A stretch of 64,000 nucleotides of DNA from Oxyruncus cristatus. Its lineage: Eukaryota > Chordata > Aves > Passeriformes > Cotingidae. Below, in pieces: positions 11,895 to 22,484 of this stretch. Every line of letters begins with the position of its first letter. Within the stretch, counting starts at the first letter, position 1. The stretch covers positions 108,209 to 172,208 of the forward strand of contig VXAY01001003.1 in the NCBI GenBank assembly GCA_013399855.1, given 5' to 3'. Both the position numbers and the translations under genes were made by a program. The notes below the pieces were generated by a model that ran no database searches, was not told the DNA's origin, and saw only the letters and a program-made list of their open reading frames with translations.

Positions 11895-11905
11895 TTGCGT
11901 GAGAA
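11895..11905 (+). promoter_or_regulatory. Full-consensus XRE near the minus-strand CYP1A gene
   Basis: TTGCGTGAGAA matches the extended AHR/ARNT consensus at every position. It lies about 0.65 kb upstream of the proposed CYP1A5 start and about 3.2 kb from the CYP1A4 TATA box, so it is the best candidate for the CYP1A5-proximal enhancer. Confidence 0.65.
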
Positions 11906-13009
11906 GGCAGCTGGCTCCCTTCCCCTGGCTCCTCCGGGGCAAACAGGCAGCGAGGAGGAGGAGTGGTGGGGCAGAGGGGAAGAGGTGAGCTGGAGAGATA
12001 GGAGAGGTGATGAGGCAGCACAGGGCAAGGCTGAGGCAGTTCCTTGCCCCCAAAAGAGCATGACACTCGTCAGGAAATGGTTGAGCCAGAAGGGCTGCCG
12101 CTTGAGCTGGGGCAAAATTCGGGGGAATTTGGGAAGTGCAGCTGGGATGAGCAGGAATGAGCCAGAGCTTTGAGGTTTGGCCAGAAGTTTCATTCAACCT
12201 TTGAAAATCCCAGTGGGAATTTGGCCCAGGTAAAAGCTGAGCTAATATTTAATAGAGGCTTTCAACATCTGGTTTAATCGGACTCATTAATGGCAATGAC
12301 GCCGATCATTAATGTTTGGCAAGAACAGTTACAAAACCCTGGCTGCTAATATTCCTGCTGATAATTCCCAGGAATGTCGCAGCCCTCCCAGCCCCAGCTT
12401 CACTGGTGAGGAAGACCCTTGGGAATGCTTTTGGGGAGGCAGGCTGCAGCTTCGCAGGAGCAGCGCTTGTCTGGCAGGCTGGATCCAGCCACTGTCTCCC
12501 AACCCTATGGATCTACCTGGATACATTACACGGGGTTGGGCAGGTAGAGGACTGAGTGAAACCCTCTCCCCCAGCAGCATTTCAGACCTCAGTGGGCTGG
12601 TGCTGATGGGGAACTTACCCCTGCCTCTCCTGATCCATCATATCCCAAAGCTCTGGAGAAGCTGGGGAGGGTCCTGGGGCCAAACCAGGAATCCCCAGGG
12701 CATTCCCCAGGACCCACCTGCCACTCTTCCACTCCTTCCCAGCCCTCCTTGGCTCCTCTGTGCTGGCTGCCAAGCCCTGTGAGGGCAGGGTGCATCCCGA
12801 TGAGAACAGTGTTAAGAGCTGCTGCCTTGCGTGCCAGGCAGCCTCACTCCCCAAACACACATCCTCACCCCCAGCCGCCACCCCTCGTTGAGCCCCTGGA
12901 TCCCCGGGACTGGCCGTGAAGCAGCCAGGGCAATGCTGCCAGCCCCCTGCTTTTGGTGGGTCTGGTACCACACTTCCCTCTGTGGGTGGCCATCCCAAGG
13001 GATTGGTCG

Positions 13010-13290
13010 TGCCAGCGCGTGCGTGCAAGGACAGACGTGAGCAGGAGGACGACGGTGCCTGCAGCCATGTGCACATGTGGCAGGGCATGTGTGTGCGTGA
13101 GCACGTGCACATACAGGAGGGTTATGGGTCTGTAAGGAGCACGAAGGATGTTTGCATCCATGAGCGTGTCCACGCACACGGGTGCGCGCCGGCTCTGTGC
13201 GTGCGAGGTTTGCGTGCGGTCTGTCTGCGCAGAGACACACCTGCCCAGGTGCACAGGTACAGGGGGTGGACGCTCACACGTGTGTGAGGG
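13010..13290. repeat. CpG-bearing TG/CA-rich tract with clustered GCGTG cores
   Basis: The stretch is dominated by alternating purine-pyrimidine runs (GTGTGCGTG, CACGTGCACA, GTGCGCGC). It contains many GCGTG/CACGC pentamers, including TTGCGTG at 13210-13216, which fits an XRE core. It is not a clean tandem array. No coding signal is convincing on either strand. Confidence 0.5.
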
Positions 13291-13371
13291 ACGTGGGCAC
13301 GGCCAGGAGCCGTGGGTGCCCCCGCATGTTGGATGAGGTGCAGCCGTGCTGGAGACGTCCCCACCTGGGGT

Positions 13372-13413
13372 TTATGTGTGTCCCGAGCCATGGGAACATT
13401 TGTGGTCATGCCC
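13372..13413 (+). repeat. 42-bp direct repeat, copy 2 (CYP1A intergenic)
   Basis: Second copy of the element at 11806-11847, same orientation, two mismatches. It lies about 430 bp before XRE module 1. Confidence 0.7.
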
Positions 13414-13838
13414 CACAGTGTGTTCCCAGGGGTCAGAGTGGTTCAGTGTCCCCTGGACCCCAAAAGGGGACATTGCAGTGGCACAGCTGAAACCTCTCTT
13501 CTTTGCAGGGTGGGAAACCACCCTCTATCCCACTCCTTGTGGCTGGAAAGGGCTGGGATGACTTTGTCCGTTTGAGGGGGACACAAGTGACAAGGGGGCT
13601 GCTGTCCCCTTACAGGTGACGCAGCATCCTGTGGCAGAGGGGATGCACCCCTGTTGACCCCGATGATGTATCCAGTGCTGGGGACCCCCCACTCCCCCCC
13701 AACACCCAGACAGCAGGGGGGGAGCTGATACTGAGCTGATCCTGAGCTCCTCTGGCGCCGCCTTGACCCCGGGCCAGGCTCCTGGACGTGGGGCCACCGC
13801 CCTGGTCCTTTAAAAACCATTTCCCCCCCACCCACCCA

Positions 13839-13901
13839 TAGCGTGACTGTGAGTGACCGGGGCAGCCCTCCCGGGTCTGGCCAGAGCCCCTTCGCACGCG
13901 A
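13839..13901 (+). promoter_or_regulatory. XRE module 1 (two AHR/ARNT core sites)
   Basis: TAGCGTG at 13839-13845 and TTCGCACGCGA at 13891-13901 repeat the arrangement of module 2 at nearly the same internal spacing (52 against 54 bp), in the same orientation, about 955 bp apart. It sits between the two divergent CYP1A genes and could serve both. Confidence 0.65.
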
Positions 13902-14254
13902 TGTCCCTAATGCCACCTCTGGGACCCCCCGGCGGGGTGGGACCCCCCTTCCCCGGGCATATCTCCCATCTCGTCGCAGCTGGGCTAGGAACAAGGATGC
14001 GGGTGGGAGAGGGAGAGATTTGGGGGGCGGGCTAGTCCCCCTTGTCCTCCCTGCAGGGCAGGTCCTGGTCTGTCACCCCACGAGGCCCGGGGATGGGGGC
14101 TGCAAACTCTGCCTGAGACCCCCTTTGGACCCCCGGGCATACCCCTCGACGTGACCCACTCTCTCCGGTTGCACCCTCTGCCCCATCCCAGCCCCACCTC
14201 GCCCCCCGGGTCGCTCTGTCACCAGGGGACAGAGGTGACAAAGGGCACGGCGGC

Positions 14255-14266
14255 TTCTCACGCGAA
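14255..14266 (-). promoter_or_regulatory. Consensus XRE on the minus strand
   Basis: The minus strand reads TTCGCGTGAGAA, which keeps the TNGCGTG core and the favoured 3' flank AGAA of strong AHR sites. It lies between XRE modules 1 and 2, about 880 bp upstream of the CYP1A4 TATA box. Confidence 0.65.
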
Positions 14267-14793
14267 CCTGGACAATCTTTAACCGGGCTGGGGCAGCCGG
14301 GGCCGTGACCCCCGGGGCGGCATCGCCGCCTCTTCCGTACGGGGACCCGATGGGCTGTGGGGAGGTCCCGCAGCGTAGGGTGGGGGGAGACGCACGGACC
14401 CGATAAACCCCGCTTCTGCTTTACCGGGAACATCGGCGGCGGGATGAGCAAAGCCCCCGCGGAGGGGTGTGATCGTTTAAGCCCCGCGGCGGGGGAAGGG
14501 GGGGTCACACTCATCCCCACGTGTTCGCGGAGCCCCGTGGAGGGGTGAATACCCCAATCCCCCCCGCTCCTACCCCGCACCTCGCGTTCCGGGGCGGTTT
14601 TCCCACGCTCCCGCTCGCCCCACGGCTCCGGACACCGGGGATATCCCGGGGCTGCGGGCATCGAGGCAGGGGGCGCGAGTGTGTGCGTTTGGAACCCGGC
14701 GGGTTTGGGGAGGGGAGGGAGAGCCGGGGCGCCCCGCGGCGGGGTCGTGGGGAGCAGCGGGGCGCGGGACCGGCGCCTTTAAGATCCTGCCGG

Positions 14794-14858
14794 TAGCGTG
14801 ACTGGAGTGACCGGGGCGGTGCGGGTTTGCCCAAACATCCCGCCCGCTTCGCACGCGA
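14794..14858 (+). promoter_or_regulatory. XRE module 2 (two AHR/ARNT core sites)
   Basis: TAGCGTG at 14794-14800 and TTCGCACGCGA at 14848-14858 (minus-strand core TCGCGTG) both fit the TNGCGTG xenobiotic response element core. The module lies about 300 bp upstream of the CYP1A4 TATA box. It is a diverged copy of the module at 13839-13901, sharing CCTTTAA upstream, the core TAGCGTGACTG, GAGTGACCGGGGC and the second site. Confidence 0.7.
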
Positions 14859-14948
14859 TGCCCGCCCCGGGTTGGAACCCACGGGCGGCACCGACACCCC
14901 TCCACCCCCCACTCCCACGCCACGACCCACTGGGACCCTTCCTCTCTC

Positions 14949-15041
14949 NNNNNNNNNNNNNNNNNNNNNNNNNNNNNNNNNNNNNNNNNNNNNNNNNNNN
15001 NNNNNNNNNNNNNNNNNNNNNNNNNNNNNNNNNNNNNNNNN
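14949..15041. other. Assembly gap (93 N)
   Basis: A run of N immediately upstream of the CYP1A4 E-box, flanked by very GC-rich DNA. Proximal promoter content is unknown here and the gap length may be nominal. Confidence 0.99.
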
Positions 15042-15082
15042 GGAACCTGGGGGGGGTCCGGGGAGTTCTTGGGGAGTTGGGG

Positions 15083-15137
15083 GTCACGTGACGGGAGGCG
15101 GCCGGACCAATCAGAGCATGGGGCGATGCATATAAAG
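15083..15137 (+). promoter_or_regulatory. CYP1A4 core promoter (E-box, CCAAT, TATA)
   Basis: Within 55 bp there are a palindromic GTCACGTGAC E-box (15083-15092, USF-type), a CCAAT motif (15107-15111) and a TATAAAG box (15131-15137), in the right order and spacing for a focused promoter feeding the exon 1 donor at 15204. The proximal sequence just upstream is lost in an N gap. Confidence 0.75.
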
Positions 15138-15160
15138 CAGGAGCCGGAGGGAGCGGGCAC

Positions 15161-15204
15161 CTGCCGCGGGATCGGGCCCCTTCGCCGCCCTGCTCCGCAT
15201 CGAG
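15161..15204 (+). other. CYP1A4: Candidate non-coding exon 1 of CYP1A4
   Basis: A TATA box at 15131-15137 predicts initiation near 15161. A strong donor follows (ATCGAG then GTGAGT, exon end 15204). The exon 2 acceptor is at 16408-16409. The short untranslated exon fits the CYP1A gene plan. The exact start is inferred. Confidence 0.65.
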
Positions 15205-15574
15205 GTGAGTACCCTGAAAGCCCTGACTAACGATGGAGAGGTGCTGGGGGGCCGCTTCCAGCTACCCCAAGGGATGGACAGCCCCGACGTGGGCTGTTCC
15301 CACTTTCCGACCCCCCAGATGTCCCGCAGCATCCTTCCCCCACCTATCCGTAGGTGGTTTCTTGAGGGTCCTGGAGGTAATTCTCTCCTCACGGGTCTTT
15401 CTGCTGCCGTGGGCTGGGAGGGGGTCTCAGCTAGGCTGCACCCACTGCAGTGCAGGGGCCCCAACAGCCCCCCCAGATCATCACTCCACTGATGTCCCAT
15501 GCGGTGCTGTAGCACCCTGCCAAACCCTAGGGGAGGTGGGATTTAACACTCAACCTCTTCCCAAACCTGCTCGG

Positions 15575-15668
15575 GGTTTCCTGAAGGATTTAGTCCTGTG
15601 AGGACCTCGGAGTTGGACTCGATGATCCTTATGGGTCCCTTCCAACTGGAGGTATTCTGTGATTCCAT
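15575..15668 (+). mobile_element. CR1 3' end in CYP1A4 intron 1
   Basis: GTTGGACTCGATGATCCTTATGG followed by GGTATTCTGTGATTCCAT, the CR1 terminus. Confidence 0.8.
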
Positions 15669-16139
15669 CATTTCCGACAGCGCTGGGAGCAGGGTGCACT
15701 CATCCTGCCAGCCCCCCGCTACAGCCAAGGTTATCTTTTGTGGCCATCAGACTTTGGGATGGTTCTGGGCAATGCTGTGATTAGTTTGCTGGCAAGCAGA
15801 GGCTAGGATGACTCAAATCAGGATCAGCTCTCCTCTAGTCAAGAGGTCTGTAAAACACTTTGCGGGAGAAAAGAGAGGTCCTGTGATTAAAAGGGCACCT
15901 TTGCTTACCTGGCACGCAGAGGAAAAAGCTGTGGGACCTATTCCTTCCACTCCTGACTAGCAAAAAACCTGCTTTTTAGTTCAAGGAGTTTCCTAAAGGG
16001 CAGAAAATAGCAGCACCTGTGGATCAGAAGTGAAGCCCAGCTCTCCTGCCCACAGTCCCGTGCAGTCACTGCTAAAAGTGTCTGAACCTGGCGGTGCTCC
16101 ATGGACCTGCCCCTCTTTGGTTTATTACCAAGGATTCTG

Positions 16140-17279
16140 CCTGCCAGTCTAAAGGTCTTCTCTGGGGGAAGGGGTGCCACTGAAGGCTCTGGGGGGCTGA
16201 GGTCCCCCTTTTAGCAGTGGGTGACAGTGTTTGGAGTCTTTACAGGTCTCCAACTTCGGCCCCTTGAAACCTCCAGTGCTGCATGGGCAGGTCCATCAGC
16301 CTGAGCTGTTTCAGGGCTCTTGGTGCCCTGTCTCAGCATCAGGAACACTCACAGGACTCAGCCCATTGCTGATGCCAGCCCTTGCCCACACTCTGGTTCA
16401 CTTCTTTAGGGTTTCTACCTGCTGGCAGCAATGATGAAGGCTGCGACGTTGCTGGTGGGGAGCCAAGGTGCCATCTCGGCCACCGAGGTGCTCCTGGTGG
16501 CTGCTGTCTTCTGCCTGGTCTTCCTGCTCCTGCAGTCCCTCCAGCAGCGCACGCCCCAGGGGCTGAAGAGCCCGCCGGGACCCAGGGGCTATCCCATCCT
16601 CGGGAATGTGCTGGAGCTGCGGAAGGACACGCACCTGGCCCTGACCAAGCTGAGCCAGAAGTACGGGGACGTGATGGAGGTCAGGATTGGCATGAGGCCC
16701 GTGCTGGTGCTGAGTGGGCTGGAGACCATCAAGCAAGCCCTGGTGAAGCAAGGAGAGGACTTCATGGGGCGCCCCAACCTCCACAGCTCCCAGTACATTT
16801 CGAATGGGCAGAGCCTGGCCTTCAGCCCTGACTCCGGGGAGGTGTGGAAAGCCCGCAGGAAGCTGGCCCAGAGTGCCCTGAAGACCTTCTCCATTGCCCC
16901 CAGCCCCACCTCCTCCTCCACCTGCCTGCTGGAGGAGCACGTCTCCAAGGAGGCTGAGTACCTGGTCTCCAAGTTCCTGCAGCTGATGGAGGAGGAGAAG
17001 AGATTTGACCTTAACCAGTACTTGGTGGTCTCGGTGGCCAACGTCATCTGTGCCATGTGCTTCGGCAAGCGCTACGAGCACAATGACCAGGAGCTGCTCA
17101 GCTTTGTGAACCTAGGCAATGAATTTGGGGATGTGGCTGGTGCTGGCAACCCTGCTGACTTCATCCCCCTGCTCCAGTACCTTCCCAGCCGCACCATGGA
17201 GCTATTTAAGGACATCAACAGGCGATTCGACGCCTTTGTGCAAAAAATTGTGCAGGAGCATTACACCAGCTTTGATAAG
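16140..17279 (+). repeat. Inverted paralogous arm, right (CYP1A4 intron 1 end and exon 2)
   Basis: Partner of 9637-10770, with about 5.4 kb between the arms. Intronic and UTR sequence is as similar as coding sequence, which points to recent gene conversion rather than purifying selection alone. Confidence 0.85.
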
Positions 17280-20200
17280 GTAAGACCTTGGATGCCGTTT
17301 GATGTGGGTGGAGATGTAACTGCCAGACATGCTGCCTGGCAAGGTGGGAAGAGGGTACACCCTCGTCCCCCCACCATGCCCAGGAAAGCACCTTGGAGCA
17401 CTCCAATCTGCTCTCTGGGAGCCAGCACTAGCTGGGGGATATTTCCCCATCGCTGTGTGTCTGTGATGTTCCTGACCAAGCAGCTCTTCCCCAGGAGCAC
17501 ATCCGGGACATCACGGACTCGCTGATTGAGCACTGCCAGGAGAAGAGTGTTGGGGAGGATTCCCATGTCCAGCTTTCCAATGAGAAGATCATCAACATTG
17601 TCAACGACCTCTTTGGGGCAGGTGAGAATGTTTCTGAGAGTATAGCCGTGGTGCTAGAGGCTGAAGGGGGAGGTGAAGCTGTTGGTGCGAGACCTTGGCC
17701 ACATTTGGGTGTGTGGAGCTGCTGTTGATCTCTTGGGTGCACTCCTTAGCAGTGGCCAGAGCTTTTCAGTGACAGCTGACGGGAAAATCACTCTATGGCA
17801 AACACCTGGAGTGGTGGGATCTGTAACTCCCACTCACCTGTTCTCTTCTGATAACTAGATGGCTTTTCCATGTCCATCCAGGCTTTGACACTGTGACAAC
17901 TGCCTTGTCCTGGAGCCTCATGTATGTTGCCTTGTACCCCAACATCCAGAAGAAGATCCAGGAAGAACTAGGTGAGTCCATGAACCACCTTCCTCTGTGG
18001 CCAAAACCTCTCTGGTCAGCGCTGATCCCAACTTCCTCCGCTCTACCTCCCACAGACCAGACCATCGGCTGGGAGAGGAGACCGCGGCTGTCGGACCGGG
18101 GCACGCTGCCCTACACAGAAGCCTTTATCCTGGAGATGTTCAGGCACTCTTCCTTCCTGCCCTTCACCATCCCACACAGGTATGGGCTGAGCTTGCAGAG
18201 GAGGTCTAGGGACAAGGTGGTCTTGAGGCGTTTTGTTATGGCTCATGGAGAACACAACTACCCCTCACAAAACCATCCCTCTGGGACNGTTCCATTTAGG
18301 CGGATAATTGCCTGGGAATTGATTCCTGCTAGGGGCAAATATTCCGGCTTGCTGCCGTTCTGGGGTTGAATCCTTTGCTTTGAGGGTAGTTTCACTCCAA
18401 AATCTTTGCTAGCAGAGGGATGGTGGACACCCCTGGGTTTATAATTTCCTCCCAACTTGGGAGAGACCACATCACAACTCATCTGGCATGAGTTGTGAAA
18501 TGAAACTGGAATTTTTCTACTTGAGGAAAGTACGACCAAGACTACTTAATCTCCCAAACACAATCTGTGGTATTTTCTAACCGGTCCTAAGAGCAAAAAT
18601 AGGGTATTGAAGGACTTGCCAGGCTTTGGTTTATGTCATGAAGCTGTGGGTCTCCTCTAACTTGTCTTCCCACCCGTGTTTCCTTCAGCACAACAAAAGC
18701 GACGGTGCTGAACGGCTACTACATCCCAAAGAACACCTGTGTGTTTATCAACCAGTGGCAAGTGAATCACGATGAGTGAGTATTCCAAACCCCCTGTGTT
18801 CATCTGGTCTGCCATGGGTTTGCTTGGCGTTAAGGTCACTCTAATCCTTGTGCCGAGAGATGAATGGACATGAAGGAAAAGGCAGACTGAACCAAAAATC
18901 ACGTGGATTTGATGCCGAGCCCAGCCTTGGCTCTCCTGGGTGTGGTGCTGGTCCAGGTTCCGCAGCTCCCCAACACCAGGGCTTGCCCAATTTTTGTGGT
19001 GATGCCCTCAATGCACAGGGCAAGGGCTGGAAGCTCAGGCTGCTGGATAATCAGGAGTCAGTAGATCCTCCTGCCAAGCAGATCTTGTGGGTTGGTGGCT
19101 CTGGATGTGCTCAATAGGAATGGCATGGTTCCCCCTTCAAGGGAGAAGAATGTTGTGACGTGACTCTCGGTAAACTCGATAGGCTCGAGCTGTGATTGCT
19201 GATAAACAGTTTTGGGAATGAAAGGGGGTCTGGAAACCATCTTGTCTCTCCACTGCTCCCCAGTAGAGTCCCTCCTGGTGGGAAGTAAGCTGATTAAAGC
19301 TTGGTACAGAAGGTGGTTCCCAGATAGGGTATTTTGGATCAGAAGCTCAAGATATTTGTATCCAAATACCCCAGCAGCACAGAAACCTTCCAATGTTCCT
19401 TCTGCTCCTGCTGCTCTGGTGAGCATGAAACAGGAGTGCTGTCTTTAGAGAGGAGAGGATTCCCCATATCCAAACAGAAATTGTCAGCTAAGACACTGTT
19501 AAACCCCACCTGGCACCTCGCAGCAGCCAAGCTGGGACAAATTGGGAAGTTTTGCTGGGAGGATTCAAAGAGAGGAAACCCTCTGGTCTCCATCCTTCCT
19601 CTTTGAAGGGCTGCTGGCTGATTTCTGTGCTGAAACTGCAGGATCTCTGGTGGTTGCATGCAGAATTAAATCCATCTCCAGTATCTGCACAGGCAAACAC
19701 AATCTGAGCTTGGAACAGAGGTTTCAATAGACTGAGCTGATGGAGTCTGACACAGAGTTGGCATTTTAGATCGGAATAGAGCTTACCAAAGGGGTTTTGG
19801 ATGGTGGAATGAGACAGCACTGGAAAGCCTCTCTCTGCAGGGGGACTTTTTTGATCACTGACCCCATTACAGTGGGTAAATGACAGAAAACTGTCATGAT
19901 TCCCCAAGGGTTGGAGCCCCTCTGCTCTGGAGCCAGGCTGGGAGACCTGGGCGTCTTCAGCCTGGAGAAGAGAAGACTGTGGGGAGACCTGAGAGCCTCT
20001 TACAGTGCCTAAAGGGCATCCAAGAAAGCTGGAGAGGAACTTTGGACAAGGGTCTGGAGGGACAGGACAAAGGGGAATGGCTTCCCACTGCCAGAGGGCA
20101 GAGTTAGATGGGATATTGGGAAGAAGGTCTTCTCTGTGAGGGTGGTGAGGCTCTGGCACAGGTTGCCCAGAGAAGCTGTGACTGCCCCATCCCTGGAAGT

Positions 20201-20662
20201 GTTCACATTGGATGGGGCTTGGAGCAACGTGGTCTAGTTGAAGGTGTCCCTGCCCATGGCAGGGGGGTGGAACAAGATGAGCTTTGAGGTCCCCAAACCA
20301 TTCTGTGGTTCTGTGATAAAACAGTATCCTCAGGTGTGTCTCTTTTCTGCCCCAGGAACCTTTGGAAGGAACCCTCGGCCTTCAACCCTGAGCGGTTCCT
20401 CAACCCTACGGGGACTGAGATAAACAGGACAGAGAGTGAAAAGGTGTTGTCTTTTGGCCTGGGGAAGAGGCGGTGCATTGGGGAGACCATCGGCCGGTGG
20501 GAGATCTTCCTCTTCCTGACCACCCTGCTGCAGCAGCTGGAGTTCAGCCTCCGCCCCGGGGAGGAGGTGGACATCACCCCTCAGTACGGACTGACCATGA
20601 AGTACAAGAAGTGCGAGAGCTTCCAGATCAAGCAGCGTTTTCCCGGGAAAAGCTCTCCATAA
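16431..20662 (+). CDS. CYP1A4: Cytochrome P450 1A, CYP1A4-like (CYP1A1-position paralogue)
   Basis: AHR-inducible heme-thiolate monooxygenase of the ER. Coding exons: 16431-17279, 17495-17621, 17882-17971, 18056-18179, 18689-18775 and 20356-20662. Exon sizes equal those of the minus-strand paralogue and give 527 aa. Visible are the N-terminal anchor, the PPGPRG hinge, the I-helix FGAGFDTVTT, the K-helix EMFR (382-385) and the heme loop [11 protein letters not shown] with Cys466; the C terminus reads GKSSP. Exon 2 starts near 16410 after TTCTTTAG. Position next to EDC3 matches mammalian CYP1A1. Intron 6 is about 1.6 kb because it holds a CR1 element, against 227 bp in the paralogue. A single N at 18289 in intron 5 follows 230 bp that are nearly identical to the paralogue, so this part of the assembly is suspect. 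Confidence 0.93.
18289..18289. other. Isolated N in CYP1A4 intron 5
   Basis: One ambiguous base separates sequence nearly identical to the paralogue (18056-18288 against 8197-7965) from unrelated intron sequence. It may mark a contig join. Confidence 0.9.
19899..20318 (+). mobile_element. CR1 LINE fragment in CYP1A4 intron 6
   Basis: GGAGAAGAGAAGACTGTGGGG, CAGGTTGCCCAGAGAAGCTGTG, CATCCCTGGAAGTGTTCA and CCATTCTGTGGTTCTGTGA. It explains most of the length excess of this intron over the paralogue. Confidence 0.9.
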
Positions 20663-21038
20663 GCCACCAGAAGAAGTGTTCCCTCGCAGAGGAAAGCCAG
20701 CCCTCGGTGTCAGACACTTAGCCTGCTTTTGTAAGGCACAGCCCCTTGTTGCGTTGCTGCACTGGAGGCTTGTTCCTCTCATGGAGATGGGAGCAGGGTG
20801 GGATAAAGCCGGCTTTGTCGTGCTCTTCGCAGCCCCTGGAGCCAGCTCCATCACCCTTTCCCACATGGATGTTCACCAGAGGTCCAGCACTCACGCCTCT
20901 TGGAGAGATCCAGGGGGATTGCAGCCCTGTGGTGGGGAGGAGGAGGCTCATGGGTGGGGGAAGCAGGGTGGGATGTTGATGGGATGTCCTCTGCCCTGAG
21001 CTGGAGCTGCAATGGACAACTCCCCTCGTCCAAATATA

Positions 21039-21044
21039 AATAAA
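21039..21044 (+). terminator. CYP1A4: CYP1A4 poly(A) signal AATAAA
   Basis: First AATAAA after the stop codon at 20660-20662, giving a 3' UTR of about 0.4 kb. A second AATAAA at 21662-21667 could be a distal alternative. Confidence 0.6.
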
Positions 21045-22484
21045 CCTCAGAGAAACCTGACCAGCCTTATCTCACAGGGTGAAAGCCTGTTTTCCAAGGC
21101 ATTCAGCTCTTTGTGCCAATGGGAATGGGTGCTTCCCGCTGCTCCAGTTGCCTTCTGAAGGGCTCTCAAGGCTGCACCAGAACCCATCCCAAGAGGACCT
21201 GTCCCATGTGCACCCACACCCCTAAATTCCTTGAATGTTAACTTACAAAGTGAATTCCCGAGTGTTTCTACCAATCCTTGGTGGCAGACTACTAGGAAAA
21301 ATAAATATGCCCATAAGCAATGCTGCTCACAAATTGAGATATTAACTGAACTCCTAACACAAAGCCTGGAAAATATCAAAGGACTGGGAAAAAGGGACAG
21401 GAAGTACAGAGGAACAGTAGGACACTTCTGGCTTTCAGACTAACTGTATTTGCTGCTTTTTTTAATTAATAGGGTTTTTTCTAATCAAGCAATAGATTTC
21501 TATATCCAGACTAATTAAAGGAACAAGGATTTGAGGACTGCAGGAGGTGCCTTATGCTGCATTCTACTTTAGCCAGTGGAAGGTGAAGCCTCATGGCTTG
21601 TTTGTACTTGTATGGAATGCAGCCGTGTGCTGTGATAGAAACCACACAATATTTCTAACCCAATAAATGGTTATCTGAAAGTTTCTGAAGTTTCTTGCTG
21701 GTCTTGTTACACTGGGAAATGATTTTTAGGGGGAAAAACATCCCACACCTCTCTATCATCCTTAAAAATCTGACTTGATGTTTCTCATCAGTTTTTTTTT
21801 TTCTTATGGGACATGAGTGGGCTGCGACACTGGGGGCATTGGGCGAAGTTTTTAGTCCCCATGTGAGCTGACTCTGGTCCTCCTCCTGTCTAAAGTCTCA
21901 CCTGTGTTTTATGGAGACGTGATGCCAAGCTCTGGATCAGTTCAGGATTTCACTAAAAATAGCTAGCCTTTCTAGCCCCGAAAAAAAAAAAAATGGAATC
22001 AATAAGTCAGAACCAGCCTTTCCGGGAGCAATCCAGGGAGGGATGTTTCATGCCATCACCTGCTCCGCTTGTCCCGAAGCACAATTAAATCCTTTGCATG
22101 ATTTCCATTACAGCAAAAAACATTAAATTCCCGTGCAAAAAATGAGTATGTGGAAAACTGGGGTCTGTGCATCACCGAATCAGCCCTCTGGCATTTCCAG
22201 CCCTGTTGGACCACAGAATTATTTTTAATTTTGGTGTAGTGGTACGGAAAGCTGCTCTGTAGCAGGGGAGCCTTCCTCTTGCTGTGATCTCGCTCACCTC
22301 CGTGCTATTGTTACCGGCTGCTGTCAGAATGATTTTGCTCTTAATTAGTGTCCCCGGCGCAGCCTGTGTTTAGCCACTGGCACACGGATCCAGCACTCCA
22401 CCCGCTCCTTCCTCCCAGTAATGAACTAAACAGCCTCCAGCTGCGGAGCGGGAAAAGCTGGTGCTAACGGAGCAGAGGAGAAAG
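21045..22484. other. CYP1A4-EDC3 intergenic stretch, nothing recognised
   Basis: Unique AT-moderate sequence with short poly(A)/poly(T) runs and a possible distal AATAAA at 21662-21667. No exon, repeat family or RNA gene was identified on either strand. Confidence 0.5.

Noticed and set aside
13443..14661. Long minus-strand frames in the CYP1A intergenic GC-rich region
   Set aside because: Open because of high GC content; they overlap the XRE modules and lack homology or gene structure.
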